Origin: Tannerellaceae bacterium
GTDB lineage: Bacteria > Bacteroidota > Bacteroidia > Bacteroidales > Tannerellaceae
NCBI GenBank assembly: GCA_031273385.1
Contig: JAISRY010000087.1
Coordinates: 1-15,386 of the forward strand
Direction of reading: 5' to 3'
DNA length: 15,386 nt
Shown: in pieces, positions 1 through 7,649 of the stretch
How the letters are laid out: every line of letters starts with the position of its first letter
Position numbering within the stretch: the stretch's first letter is position 1
Notes under the pieces: generated by a model
What the model saw: the letters and a program-made list of their open reading frames with translations, nothing else
The model's database searches: none
What the model was told of the DNA's origin: nothing
Translations under genes and position numbers: made by a program

Positions 1-4
1 CTTC

Positions 5-85
5 ACTGCGTTTATAATGACGAGAATTTACAATCGGCTAAAAATCAATCAATTCTCGTCATTTCCCCTTTTTGATAAACGCAGT
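5..85. repeat. Nested inverted repeat with an asymmetric bulge
   Basis: Two perfect inverted-repeat segments are nested. Positions 16-28 (AATGACGAGAATT) pair with 51-63, and 5-15 (ACTGCGTTTAT) pair with 75-85. An 11-nt stretch at 64-74 is unpaired on the right side only, and the loop is 29-50. Together this gives 24 paired bases. It could be a transcription terminator for a gene upstream of the window, or a remnant of a small palindromic repeat element. There is no clean T-run immediately after the outer stem, so a terminator role is uncertain. Confidence 0.7.
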
Positions 86-148
86 TTATTGGGTACTCGC
101 AATGACGGGTACTACTTGATTTTCACACGATTGTGATTCGTCGTCATT
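16..148. repeat. Four alternating AATGACG/CGTCATT cores
   Basis: The heptamer AATGACG occurs at 16-22 and 101-107, and its reverse complement CGTCATT at 57-63 and 142-148. Orientation alternates plus, minus, plus, minus, with start-to-start steps of 41, 44 and 41 bp. Positions 141-152 also match the reverse complement of 12-23 over 12 bases. The pattern suggests two degenerate copies of one palindromic repeat lying side by side. The copies are seen directly; the repeat-family idea is inference. Confidence 0.6.
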
Positions 149-151
149 ATA

Positions 152-249
152 AGCTATGTTAGCTCTCTCCGAGAGCATGCCAACTCTCCACTCTCAATTC
201 TCAACTCTCAACTCGCCTTTGCCTAGCTATGTTAGCTCTCTCCGAGAGC
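152..249 (+). repeat. 25-nt direct repeat pair, each copy with a hairpin
   Basis: The same 25 nt (beginning AGCTATGTTAGC) occurs exactly at 152-176 and again at 225-249, 73 bp apart. Each copy contains a 6-bp perfect hairpin, GCTCTC-TCC-GAGAGC. Sequence outside the copies does not match, so this is two discrete insertions of a unit and not one longer duplication. The heptamer tandem array sits between them. No function can be assigned. Confidence 0.8.
181..214 (+). repeat. Heptanucleotide tandem repeat, consensus CAACTCT
   Basis: Read in 7-nt steps the stretch is CAACTCT, CCACTCT, CAATTCT, CAACTCT and a partial CAACTC. That is nearly five units, with two variant units. It lies between the two copies of the 25-nt direct repeat and upstream of the tig promoter. 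The array could vary in length between strains by slippage. Its distance from the promoter (about 70 bp) makes a regulatory effect possible but unproven. Confidence 0.75.
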
Positions 250-286
250 CATTTTAATGCGTTGACCCTGAATTTTAAGCCAACTA

Positions 287-318
287 TTTGCGAGATTAAA
301 AGAATAAGGCTAATTTTG
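287..318 (+). promoter_or_regulatory. Bacteroidales promoter for tig
   Basis: TTTG at 287-290 is separated by exactly 20 nt from TAATTTTG at 311-318, which matches the Bacteroidales -33/-7 pattern (TTTG, 19-21 nt, TAnnTTTG). The expected transcript start is near 324-326, leaving a leader of about 36 nt before the ATG at 361. This placement excludes the longer in-frame start at 229, which would lie upstream of the transcript. Confidence 0.7.
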
Positions 319-360
319 CAGGCTAAAAATTGTACGATATTAATATATAAAATCATAGGA

Positions 361-1731
361 ATGAATATTTCGCTTGAGAAAAATGATGCTGCGTCAAGCG
401 GTATCCTGACAATGGAGGTGGTAAAAGAGGATTATGCCGGGCAGGTGGAAAAGAGCCTGCGTGACCTGCGTGCGAACGCGGTGATGCCCGGATTCCGTAA
501 AGGGCATATCCCGATGGGAATAATCAAAAAGATGTATGGCAAAGAGATACTGGCTGAACAGCTTGGCAAAATGGTTCCCGACCGTCTCTATGGCTATATC
601 GCTGAAAACAGATTGAATATACTGTGTGAGCCTTTATCCAGGGAGGACGAACAGAAAGCGATTGATTTCGATACACAGGAGGAGTTTACATTTCGGTTTG
701 ATGTTGCCCTGAGGCCGGAAATCAAGATTGAATTGAATAAGCGGGATAAGCTGACCTATTATCAGTTGGCGCCCGCTGAAGAGGAGGTCAATGCGGAAAT
801 AGAGCTTTACCGCTCAAGCCATGGTTCGCATGAAGATCTCGAAAGCGTAGAAGATGAAGACAACGGGATAAGCGGGACACTCACCGAATGGGAAAACGAT
901 GCCCCCAAAGAGGGTGGCCGCGTGGTGGAGTATGCGACGTTGACGCCGTCAGTTTTGGCGAATGAAGAGGACAAAAACAGATTCATCGGGGCAACGATCG
1001 GTTCGGCTATCGTTTTCAATCCGCACAAAGCGTATGGAGACTCGAAAATGAAGCTTGCCGAACTGTTCCATGTCGAAAAAGATGTCGCAGACACGATAAC
1101 GGGCGATTTTGCTTTTGAGGTAAAAAAGATTAACAGAGATACACCGGCTGAGATGAATCAGGAATTGTTCGACAAGGTATTCGGCGAGGGCGTCGTCACC
1201 AGTGAGGAGGCGTTCAGGGATGCGATAAAAGCTCAGATTGCCGCACCATTTACGTCCTATAGTACCACTAAATTTTTGATGGATGCCCAGCCGCTATTGC
1301 TGAAAAAAGCGGGGGATGTCGTTTTGGCCGATGATCTATTGAAAAAGGAGATGTTGTCTTCGGATGAAAGCTTGACCAAAGAGAAGTGTGAGGAGGAATA
1401 TCCTGCCGCAAAAGAAGACTTGACACGTCGTTTGATCTGGAATACTATCATAAGGGCAAACAATATAGTGGTGGAAAAGGCTGATATTGTGCAGCTTGCA
1501 ATGCGTGAGACCAAAGACCAGTTTGCCCAGTACGGCATGTATGACGTTCCCGACTACCTGTTGGATAGTTTTGGCAGTGAGATGCTGAAAAAGAAAGAAG
1601 CGATACATGAGTTGCAGAATCGGGCGATCTTTATGAAATTGGCTGCATGGTTGAAAGAAAAGGTTAAATTAGAGGTCAAAGAGGTCTCGATGGACGAATT
1701 TATCAGCCTGTTTAAAGCTAAAGAGGCTTAA
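361..1731 (+). CDS. tig: Trigger factor, ribosome-associated chaperone
   Basis: Trigger factor binds the ribosome near the exit tunnel and shields nascent chains. The start at 361 gives 456 aa, close to the usual length in Bacteroidales. The longer reading frame from 229 begins upstream of the predicted promoter and adds residues unlike the family. The ribosome-docking signature appears as GFRKGHIP at residues 44-51 (family form GFRxGxxP). The N-terminal domain spans about 1-130 and the C-terminal chaperone arms about 260-456. The middle segment (about 165-258), where the FKBP-type PPIase domain sits in E. coli, lacks the recognisable GFEDGI...GHKAGE motifs, so PPIase activity is unlikely. 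It is followed by 138 nt of spacer and then clpP, the classical tig-clpP-clpX order. Confidence 0.93.
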   Translation: MNISLEKNDAASSGILTMEVVKEDYAGQVEKSLRDLRANAVMPGFRKGHIPMGIIKKMYGKEILAEQLGKMVPDRLYGYIAENRLNILCEPLSREDEQKAIDFDTQEEFTFRFDVALRPEIKIELNKRDKLTYYQLAPAEEEVNAEIELYRSSHGSHEDLESVEDEDNGISGTLTEWENDAPKEGGRVVEYATLTPSVLANEEDKNRFIGATIGSAIVFNPHKAYGDSKMKLAELFHVEKDVADTITGDFAFEVKKINRDTPAEMNQELFDKVFGEGVVTSEEAFRDAIKAQIAAPFTSYSTTKFLMDAQPLLLKKAGDVVLADDLLKKEMLSSDESLTKEKCEEEYPAAKEDLTRRLIWNTIIRANNIVVEKADIVQLAMRETKDQFAQYGMYDVPDYLLDSFGSEMLKKKEAIHELQNRAIFMKLAAWLKEKVKLEVKEVSMDEFISLFKAKEA

Positions 1732-1806
1732 TGTGCGGATATAAGCCGCTGTTTTATAAGGGAAAAGAGGTTCTCTAAGAAAAAAATCGTTACGGATAAC
1801 AATTTG

Positions 1807-1838
1807 TTGTATCTATTAGAAATTTATTTATAACTTTG
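1807..1838 (+). promoter_or_regulatory. Bacteroidales promoter for clpP-clpX
   Basis: TTG at 1807-1809 lies 21 nt before TAACTTTG at 1831-1838, matching TAnnTTTG exactly. The expected transcript start is near 1844-1846, giving a leader of about 25 nt before the clpP ATG at 1870. The promoter means clpP-clpX can be expressed apart from tig. No convincing heat-shock operator such as a CIRCE inverted repeat is visible between 1732 and 1869. Confidence 0.6.
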
Positions 1839-1869
1839 TTATTCGTTCATTTAGAAAGTAGAAAGAATT

Positions 1870-2532
1870 ATGGATGAATTTAAAAAATATGCCACAAAGC
1901 ATTTAGGGATGAATAGTTTGGCGTTGGATAGCTATATGGCGATTTCCAGCAGCTATATTTCACCGACCATCATCGAGGAGCGGCAATTGAATGTTGCCCA
2001 GATGGATGTGTTTTCACGGTTGATGATGGACCGTATTATTTTCCTTGGTACGCAGGTGGACGATTATTCCGCCAGCGTGATTCAGGCGCAGTTGCTGTAC
2101 CTGGATTCGAGCGATCCGGGGAAAGACATTTCGATTTACATCAATTCTCCGGGAGGGTCTGTCTATGCGGGGTATGGGGTGTACGATACCATGCAGTTTA
2201 TCGGCAGCAACATCTCTACGATCTGTACCGGCATTGCGGCGTCGATGGCGTCTGTGCTGCTGGTGGCGGGGACGAAAGGGAAGCGTTTCGCCCTGACACA
2301 TTCGCGCGTGATGATCCACCAGCCGCTGGGCGGCACGCAGGGTCAGGCGTCCGATATCGAGATCATGGCGCGTGAGATCCTGAAAGTGAAGAAAGAGCTT
2401 TATACGATTATCTCCGACCATTCCGGCCAGCCTTACGACAAGGTGGAGAGGGACGGCGACAGGGATTATTGGATGAACGCCGCCGAAGCCAAGGAATATG
2501 GGATGATTGACGATATTTTAACCCGCAAATAG
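1870..2532 (+). CDS. clpP: ATP-dependent Clp protease proteolytic subunit
   Basis: ClpP is the self-compartmentalising serine peptidase that degrades substrates unfolded by ClpX. The product is 220 aa, slightly longer than the roughly 195-207 aa of many ClpPs, with the extra residues at the N-terminus. The catalytic triad is visible: Ser125 in GIAASMAS, His150 in MIHQPLGG, and Asp199 in GDRDYW. The oxyanion-loop motif INSPGGSV is at 91-98. The N-terminal extension (about residues 1-30) may be a propeptide removed on assembly, but its cleavage site cannot be read from the sequence. The stop codon lies 6 nt before the clpX start, so the two subunits of ClpXP are surely co-transcribed. Confidence 0.97.
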   Translation: MDEFKKYATKHLGMNSLALDSYMAISSSYISPTIIEERQLNVAQMDVFSRLMMDRIIFLGTQVDDYSASVIQAQLLYLDSSDPGKDISIYINSPGGSVYAGYGVYDTMQFIGSNISTICTGIAASMASVLLVAGTKGKRFALTHSRVMIHQPLGGTQGQASDIEIMAREILKVKKELYTIISDHSGQPYDKVERDGDRDYWMNAAEAKEYGMIDDILTRK

Positions 2533-2538
2533 GACGAC

Positions 2539-3768
2539 ATGGCCAAAACAGGAGATATATGTACATTCTGCGGGAGAAGCAGCAGGGATCTGAAAATGTT
2601 GATCAACGGCATATCCGGCGCGATTTGCGACGAATGTGCCGAACAGGCGTATGAGATCGTCAAAGAGCAGATGCCGGTGAATAAAAGTTCTTTCAGGCTG
2701 AAGCAAAAGGAGCTTCCCAAGCCGGAGGAGATCAAGCAGTTCCTGGATCTGTACGTGATTGGGCAGGATGATACGAAGCGCTATCTTTCGGTATCGGTGT
2801 ATAACCATTATAAGCGCCTGCTCCAGAAAGTGACGCCCGATGATGTGGAGATCGAAAAATCCAATATCATCATGGTGGGGGCTACCGGGACGGGGAAAAC
2901 GCTGCTGGCGCAGACGGTGGCCAAGCTGCTGCATGTGCCGTTTTCGATCGTAGACGCCACGGTGCTGACCGAGGCCGGCTATGTGGGCGAAGATATCGAG
3001 AGTATCCTTTCCCGCCTGCTTCAGGCCGCCGATTATGACGTCGAAGCCGCACAGCGCGGTATTGTCTTTATTGATGAGATTGACAAGATCGCCCGCAAAA
3101 GCGATAACCCGTCGATTACCCGCGACGTGAGCGGGGAGGGCGTACAGCAGGGGTTGTTGAAGCTGCTGGAGGGGTCGATCGTCAATGTCCCCCCGCAGGG
3201 TGGGCGGAAACATCCCGAGCAGAAGATGATTGCGGTGAATACCAAGAATATTCTGTTTATTTGCGGCGGGGCGTTCGACGGGATTGAGAAGAAGATCGCC
3301 CAGCGGCTGAATACGCGCGTCGTCGGGTATGCGGCAAGCAGGGCGACCAATATGGTGGACAAGAAGAACCTGCTGAAATACATTACGCCTACCGACCTGA
3401 AAGCGTTCGGGCTGATCCCCGAAATCATTGGCCGCCTGCCGATCCTGACCTACCTGAATCCGCTGGATCGCAGCACGTTGCGCTGTATCCTGACCGAGCC
3501 GAAAAATTCGATCATCAAACAATACGTCAAGCTCTTTGAGATGGACGGGATCGCCTTGTCGTTCGACGAAGAGGTGTTTGAGTTTATTGTGGATATGGCT
3601 ATGGAATTTAAATTGGGAGCCAGGGGTTTGCGCTCTATCGTAGAGGCGGTCATGATGGATGCGATGTACAGTATGCCATCGCAAAATGAGAAGACGTTGC
3701 ATGTGACATTGACGTATGCAAAGAGTAAATTCGAAAAAACAGACGTAAACCGTTTGCAGATCGCATAA
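2539..3768 (+). CDS. clpX: ClpX, AAA+ unfoldase of ClpXP
   Basis: ClpX recognises, unfolds and threads substrates into ClpP. The 409-aa product has the expected order. A C4 zinc-binding domain uses Cys8, Cys11, Cys30 and Cys33. Walker A is GATGTGKT at 114-121, pore loop 1 is GYVGED at 147-152, and Walker B is IVFIDE ending at Asp179-Glu180. The sensor-2 motif GARGLRS is near the C-terminus. At the position of the IGF loop that docks into ClpP pockets, the sequence reads VGY at 262-264 ([10 protein letters not shown]), which is a conservative variant. The ribosome-binding region overlaps the clpP stop (AGGAC just before ATG), in keeping with coupled expression. Confidence 0.96.
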   Translation: MAKTGDICTFCGRSSRDLKMLINGISGAICDECAEQAYEIVKEQMPVNKSSFRLKQKELPKPEEIKQFLDLYVIGQDDTKRYLSVSVYNHYKRLLQKVTPDDVEIEKSNIIMVGATGTGKTLLAQTVAKLLHVPFSIVDATVLTEAGYVGEDIESILSRLLQAADYDVEAAQRGIVFIDEIDKIARKSDNPSITRDVSGEGVQQGLLKLLEGSIVNVPPQGGRKHPEQKMIAVNTKNILFICGGAFDGIEKKIAQRLNTRVVGYAASRATNMVDKKNLLKYITPTDLKAFGLIPEIIGRLPILTYLNPLDRSTLRCILTEPKNSIIKQYVKLFEMDGIALSFDEEVFEFIVDMAMEFKLGARGLRSIVEAVMMDAMYSMPSQNEKTLHVTLTYAKSKFEKTDVNRLQIA

Positions 3769-3798
3769 TGAATAATGCTGTTTTAATATGCCTGATGT

Positions 3799-5979
3799 AT
3801 GACAAAAAAGGATAACCTGACTGAGAAACTGAAGATTCATTTTGGTTTTGATACCTTTAAGGGGAATCAGAAAGCTATTATTGAAAATGTCCTGGCGGGG
3901 AACGATACGTTTGTCCTGATGCCGACGGGAGGTGGAAAATCCCTGTGTTACCAATTGCCCGCCCTCCTGTCTGAGGGGACGGCGATCGTCGTGTCGCCGC
4001 TTATTGCGTTGATGAAGAACCAGGTGGATGCGATGAGGAATTTCAGTGAAGAGGACGGTATCGCCCATTTCATGAACTCGTCGTTGAACAAAGCGGCTAT
4101 CGACCAGGTCAAGGAGGATATCCTGTCGGGGCGGACGAAGCTGCTGTATGTCGCTCCCGAATCGCTGACGAAAGAGGAGAACGTCGATTTCCTGCGCCAG
4201 ATCAAGATCTCGTTCTATGCCATCGACGAAGCGCACTGTATCTCGGAATGGGGGCATGACTTCCGGCCTGAATACCGCCGTATCCGTCCGATAATCACCG
4301 AAATAGGCAAGCGTCCGCTGATCGCGCTGACCGCTACGGCCACGCCGAAAGTCCAGCACGATATCCAGAAAAACCTGGGGATGATCGACGCGACGGTGTT
4401 TAAGTCGTCTTTCAACCGGTCGAACCTCTATTATGAGATACGGCAGAAGGGGCCGAACATTGACCGTGAGATCATTAAGTATATCAAGGCGAACGACGGA
4501 AAGTCGGGCATCGTCTATTGCCTGAGCCGCAAACGGGTGGAAGAGTTTGCCGATATCCTGAAAGCCAACGGGATCAAGGCGCTGTCTTACCATGCGGGGA
4601 TGGATTCGCAGCAACGGACGGCCAACCAGGACGCTTTCCTGATGGAAGAGGCCGATGTCATTGTGGCGACCATCGCCTTTGGCATGGGGATCGACAAGCC
4701 GGACGTACGCTATGTGATCCATTATGATATCCCCAAAAGCCTGGAGGGCTACTATCAGGAGACCGGACGTTCCGGACGTGATGGAGGGGAGGGGCAATGC
4801 ATCGCTTTCTATACGTATAAGGATCTGCAGAAGCTGGAAAAGTTCATGCAGGGCAAACCCGTCGCCGAACAGGAAATAGGGAAACAGCTATTGCTTGAAA
4901 CGGCGGCCTACGCCGAAACATCGGTTTGCCGGCGAAAAGTGTTATTGCACTATTTTGGCGAAGAGTATACAGAAGATAATTGTGCAAATTGTGATAATTG
5001 TTTGAATCCTAAGAAGCAAGTGGAAGCAAAAGATTTGTTAAGCGCCGTACTGGAAGTGATCAGTACATTGAAAGAAAAATATAAAGCCGAATATGTCGTC
5101 AATATCTTAACGGGTAACGAAACCTCCGAGATCCAGTCCTACAAACACAACGAACTGGAAATCTTCGGGTCCGGTCAGGATGAGGACGAGAAGACCTGGA
5201 GCGCCGTCATCCGGCAAGCGCTCATAGCGGGCTATCTGACAAAAGACATTGAAAATTACGGGTTGCTGAAAATCTCCGAAAAAGGGAGGCGGTTTATCGA
5301 AGAGCCCGAATCGTTCAAGATTACGAAAGACAACGAGTTTGAGGATGAGGATGAAGAGGCGCCGGTGCGGGGCAGTTCGACCGGTGCGGTAGACCCGATC
5401 CTCTATTCGATGATGAAAGACCTCCGCAAGAAGCTGTCTAAAAGGCTGGAAGTCCCTCCTTTCGTTATTTTCCAGGATCCGTCGCTGGAGGCGATGGCGA
5501 CGACCTACCCGGTCACGCTGGACGAGCTGCAGAATATTCCGGGCGTAGGCGCGGGAAAGGCGAAACGGTATGGCCAGGAGTTTGTCACCCTTATCCGCAA
5601 ACATGTGGATGAGAACGAGATAGAGCGTCCCGAAGACCTGCGTGTCCGCACGGTGGCGAACAAGTCGCGGCTAAAGGTGTGGATCGTACAGAGTATCGAC
5701 CGCAAGGTGGCGCTGGATGACATCGCATTGACCAAAGGGCTGGAATTTACCGAGTTGCTGGACGAGATCGAGGTGATTGTCTATTCGGGCACCCGTATTA
5801 ATATCGACTATTTCCTGAATGATGTGATGGATGAAGATCATATTGAGGATATTTACGAATATTTTAAGGACTCGGAAACGGATGATTTAAAGGAGGCGAT
5901 CGACGAATTGGGAAGCGATTATACGGAAGAGGAGATCCGCCTGGTACGCATCAAGTTCCTTTCCGAAATGGCCAATTAA
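3799..5979 (+). CDS. recQ: ATP-dependent DNA helicase RecQ
   Basis: RecQ is a 3'-5' DNA helicase for recombination and stalled-fork repair. The 726-aa product carries Walker A PTGGGKS (42-48), DEAH (143-146) followed by the aromatic-rich CISEWGHDFRPEY, and motif VI ETGRSGRDGG (321-330). The RQC domain includes zinc ligands Cys377, Cys395, Cys398 and Cys401, then a winged helix up to about 505. After an acidic linker (about 511-521) an HRDC domain spans about 530-605, with NIPGVGAGKAKRYG as its helix-hairpin signature. A further 120 residues resemble the helix-turn-helix extension found on many Bacteroidetes and Firmicutes RecQs. E. coli RecQ is about 610 aa and lacks this extension. The gene starts 30 nt after clpX, so read-through from the clpP promoter is likely. 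Confidence 0.95.
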   Translation: MTKKDNLTEKLKIHFGFDTFKGNQKAIIENVLAGNDTFVLMPTGGGKSLCYQLPALLSEGTAIVVSPLIALMKNQVDAMRNFSEEDGIAHFMNSSLNKAAIDQVKEDILSGRTKLLYVAPESLTKEENVDFLRQIKISFYAIDEAHCISEWGHDFRPEYRRIRPIITEIGKRPLIALTATATPKVQHDIQKNLGMIDATVFKSSFNRSNLYYEIRQKGPNIDREIIKYIKANDGKSGIVYCLSRKRVEEFADILKANGIKALSYHAGMDSQQRTANQDAFLMEEADVIVATIAFGMGIDKPDVRYVIHYDIPKSLEGYYQETGRSGRDGGEGQCIAFYTYKDLQKLEKFMQGKPVAEQEIGKQLLLETAAYAETSVCRRKVLLHYFGEEYTEDNCANCDNCLNPKKQVEAKDLLSAVLEVISTLKEKYKAEYVVNILTGNETSEIQSYKHNELEIFGSGQDEDEKTWSAVIRQALIAGYLTKDIENYGLLKISEKGRRFIEEPESFKITKDNEFEDEDEEAPVRGSSTGAVDPILYSMMKDLRKKLSKRLEVPPFVIFQDPSLEAMATTYPVTLDELQNIPGVGAGKAKRYGQEFVTLIRKHVDENEIERPEDLRVRTVANKSRLKVWIVQSIDRKVALDDIALTKGLEFTELLDEIEVIVYSGTRINIDYFLNDVMDEDHIEDIYEYFKDSETDDLKEAIDELGSDYTEEEIRLVRIKFLSEMAN

Positions 5980-6062
5980 TCGCTTCGCATGATAGAGGCG
6001 GATATACTTTTTCAGCAAATTCTTCGTTTATATAAAATGATGTTTTGTAATGAATATGGAAT

Positions 6063-7640
6063 ATGGAAAAAGGATGCTTGATTAAAAAGGTATGGGTTCT
6101 ATTCTTCTGTTTTGCCTGTCTGACGGGGAAAGCGAAAGGGGCTGACGATCCTGTGATTATGACTGTCGCCGGTAAGCAAATACCCCTCTCCGAGTTTTTG
6201 TTTATTGCCGGGAAGAACAATGAAGTCGATCTGTCGGATGCGAAGTCTGCCAAAGAGTATGTCGAGCTGTTTAAGAATTTCAAGCTGAAAGTCGCCGACG
6301 CCGAGGCCGCAGGGCTGGATACGACGCAGGCGTTCAGGGATGAGCTGGAGGAATACAAAGCCCAGTTGATCTCCACCTACCTCTCCAACAAAGAGGCGGA
6401 AGAGGCGCTCGCCAGAACGATCTACGACAGGCAATCCGAAATCCTTGAAGTCAGCCATATCCTGTTCAAACTGCCGGAAAAAACAATCGCCAAAGATACC
6501 GTAAGCGTCTATCAGCAAGCCATGCAGGTGTATGAGCAGGTGAAAAACGGCGATGATTTTGAGTCGTTCGGGAAAAAGCTGGCCGCCGACGATCCGCGCT
6601 ATTTCGCGTATGAACATATCCGCGCCTTACAGCCGGCATATAGAACGAAAGCCTTTGAGGATGCGGCCTATTCCACACCTGCCGGAGGCGTATCGGCGCC
6701 TTTCAGGACGCGCGACGGGTTTCATCTCGTCAAAGTCCATAGCCGGACGCCCAATCCCGGATCTATCCAGGTGGCGCATATTTTGCTCGCTCTCCCGAAA
6801 GATTCCGCCGCCCGGGACGAAACGGAGGCGCTGGCCGCCGAGCTGTGTAAAAGGGCGAGGAACGGCGAGGACTTCGGGGAGTTGGCCAGGGAGTATTCGT
6901 CCGACAACACAAGGGATAACGGAGGGGTTTTGCCCCCATTCGGCATGGGGGGCGTGCTGAAATCGTTTGAAGAGGCGGCTTTCGCCCTGACGGTTCCAGG
7001 AGAGGTCTCCGATCCCGTCAAGACGGTCTATGGCTACCATATTATCCGGTTGATCGAAAAAACCGGCCTGCCGTCGTTCGACAATGAGAAATATTATATT
7101 ATCCAGGCCTTGCGCCAAAGCGGAAGAGGTGCGGAGCTTACCCCTCTCGCCGGCGAGCTGAAAAAGGGATATGGCTATACCTGCTACCCGGAGGCATACG
7201 CGGAGCTGAGGCGGCTGTGCGACGATTATTTCCCGTCGGACAGGGCTTTTGAGGAGAACGCAAAGGGGATGGACAAACCGTTGTTCCGCCTCGCCGGGAC
7301 GGATTATACGCAAAAGGAGTTTGTGCAATACCTGTCGCAAAACCCCTATTCGACCCAGACCTGTTCGGGCGATTTCCTGCAGGAGGTATTCGACGCCTTT
7401 GTCCGTGAGCGGATTGGGGCGATCAAATTGCAGGACATGGACGTCCGCTATCCGGAATATGCCCATTTGGTGCAGGAATACCGCGATGGCATTTTACTTT
7501 TCGAAATAAGCAACCGTAAGATATGGAGTCAGCCGGTGGAGGAACAGGCGGAGCTGGAAAAGAGGTGGATAAAGGAGTTGAATGGAAAATATCCGGTGAC
7601 GATAAACCGCAAACTACTGGGTAAACTGAAACATAATTAA
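6063..7640 (+). CDS. Periplasmic PPIase with two parvulin domains (PpiC/SurA-like)
   Basis: The product is predicted to be an exported foldase of 525 aa. A signal peptide is seen at residues 1-26 (KK, then a VWVLFFCFACL core, probable cleavage after AKG). A SurA-like helical N-terminal region spans about 30-125. Two parvulin (rotamase) domains follow. The first, at about 129-227, opens with SHIL and closes with DGFHLVKV, but lacks the usual S-D-GG-LG segment. The second, at about 235-333, is more canonical, with AHILLAL, SSDNTRDNGG and YGYHIIRL. A helical C-terminal tail (about 340-525) is unassigned. The ATG at 6063 is chosen because a stop lies four codons upstream in frame. It probably opens the envelope gene run, although no clear promoter is visible in the 83-nt gap after recQ. 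Confidence 0.88.
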   Translation: MEKGCLIKKVWVLFFCFACLTGKAKGADDPVIMTVAGKQIPLSEFLFIAGKNNEVDLSDAKSAKEYVELFKNFKLKVADAEAAGLDTTQAFRDELEEYKAQLISTYLSNKEAEEALARTIYDRQSEILEVSHILFKLPEKTIAKDTVSVYQQAMQVYEQVKNGDDFESFGKKLAADDPRYFAYEHIRALQPAYRTKAFEDAAYSTPAGGVSAPFRTRDGFHLVKVHSRTPNPGSIQVAHILLALPKDSAARDETEALAAELCKRARNGEDFGELAREYSSDNTRDNGGVLPPFGMGGVLKSFEEAAFALTVPGEVSDPVKTVYGYHIIRLIEKTGLPSFDNEKYYIIQALRQSGRGAELTPLAGELKKGYGYTCYPEAYAELRRLCDDYFPSDRAFEENAKGMDKPLFRLAGTDYTQKEFVQYLSQNPYSTQTCSGDFLQEVFDAFVRERIGAIKLQDMDVRYPEYAHLVQEYRDGILLFEISNRKIWSQPVEEQAELEKRWIKELNGKYPVTINRKLLGKLKHN

Positions 7641-7649
7641 AACAAGGGG

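Noticed and set aside
1..250. CRISPR-like array from the repeats
   Set aside because: Only two copies of the 25-mer exist, the interval is filled by a heptamer tandem array and not unique spacers, and no cas genes are nearby.
229..360. N-terminal extension of trigger factor from an ATG at 229
   Set aside because: It would start upstream of the predicted promoter and runs through the 25-nt repeat; the family N-terminus fits the ATG at 361.
1732..1770. Possible terminator after tig (GCGG...CCGC then TGTTTTAT)
   Set aside because: The stem is only 4 bp with a 7-nt loop, too weak to support a terminator call.
2518..4797. A 759-codon open frame on the minus strand across clpX and recQ
   Set aside because: It lies antisense to two certain genes, and its product is low-complexity in style (rich in Arg, His, Gln, Asp) with no domain. 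It arises from the codon bias of the plus-strand genes.
6001..6050. Possible promoter before the first PPIase gene
   Set aside because: TACTTTTT is an imperfect -7 box and no TTG or TTTG lies at the right distance upstream.
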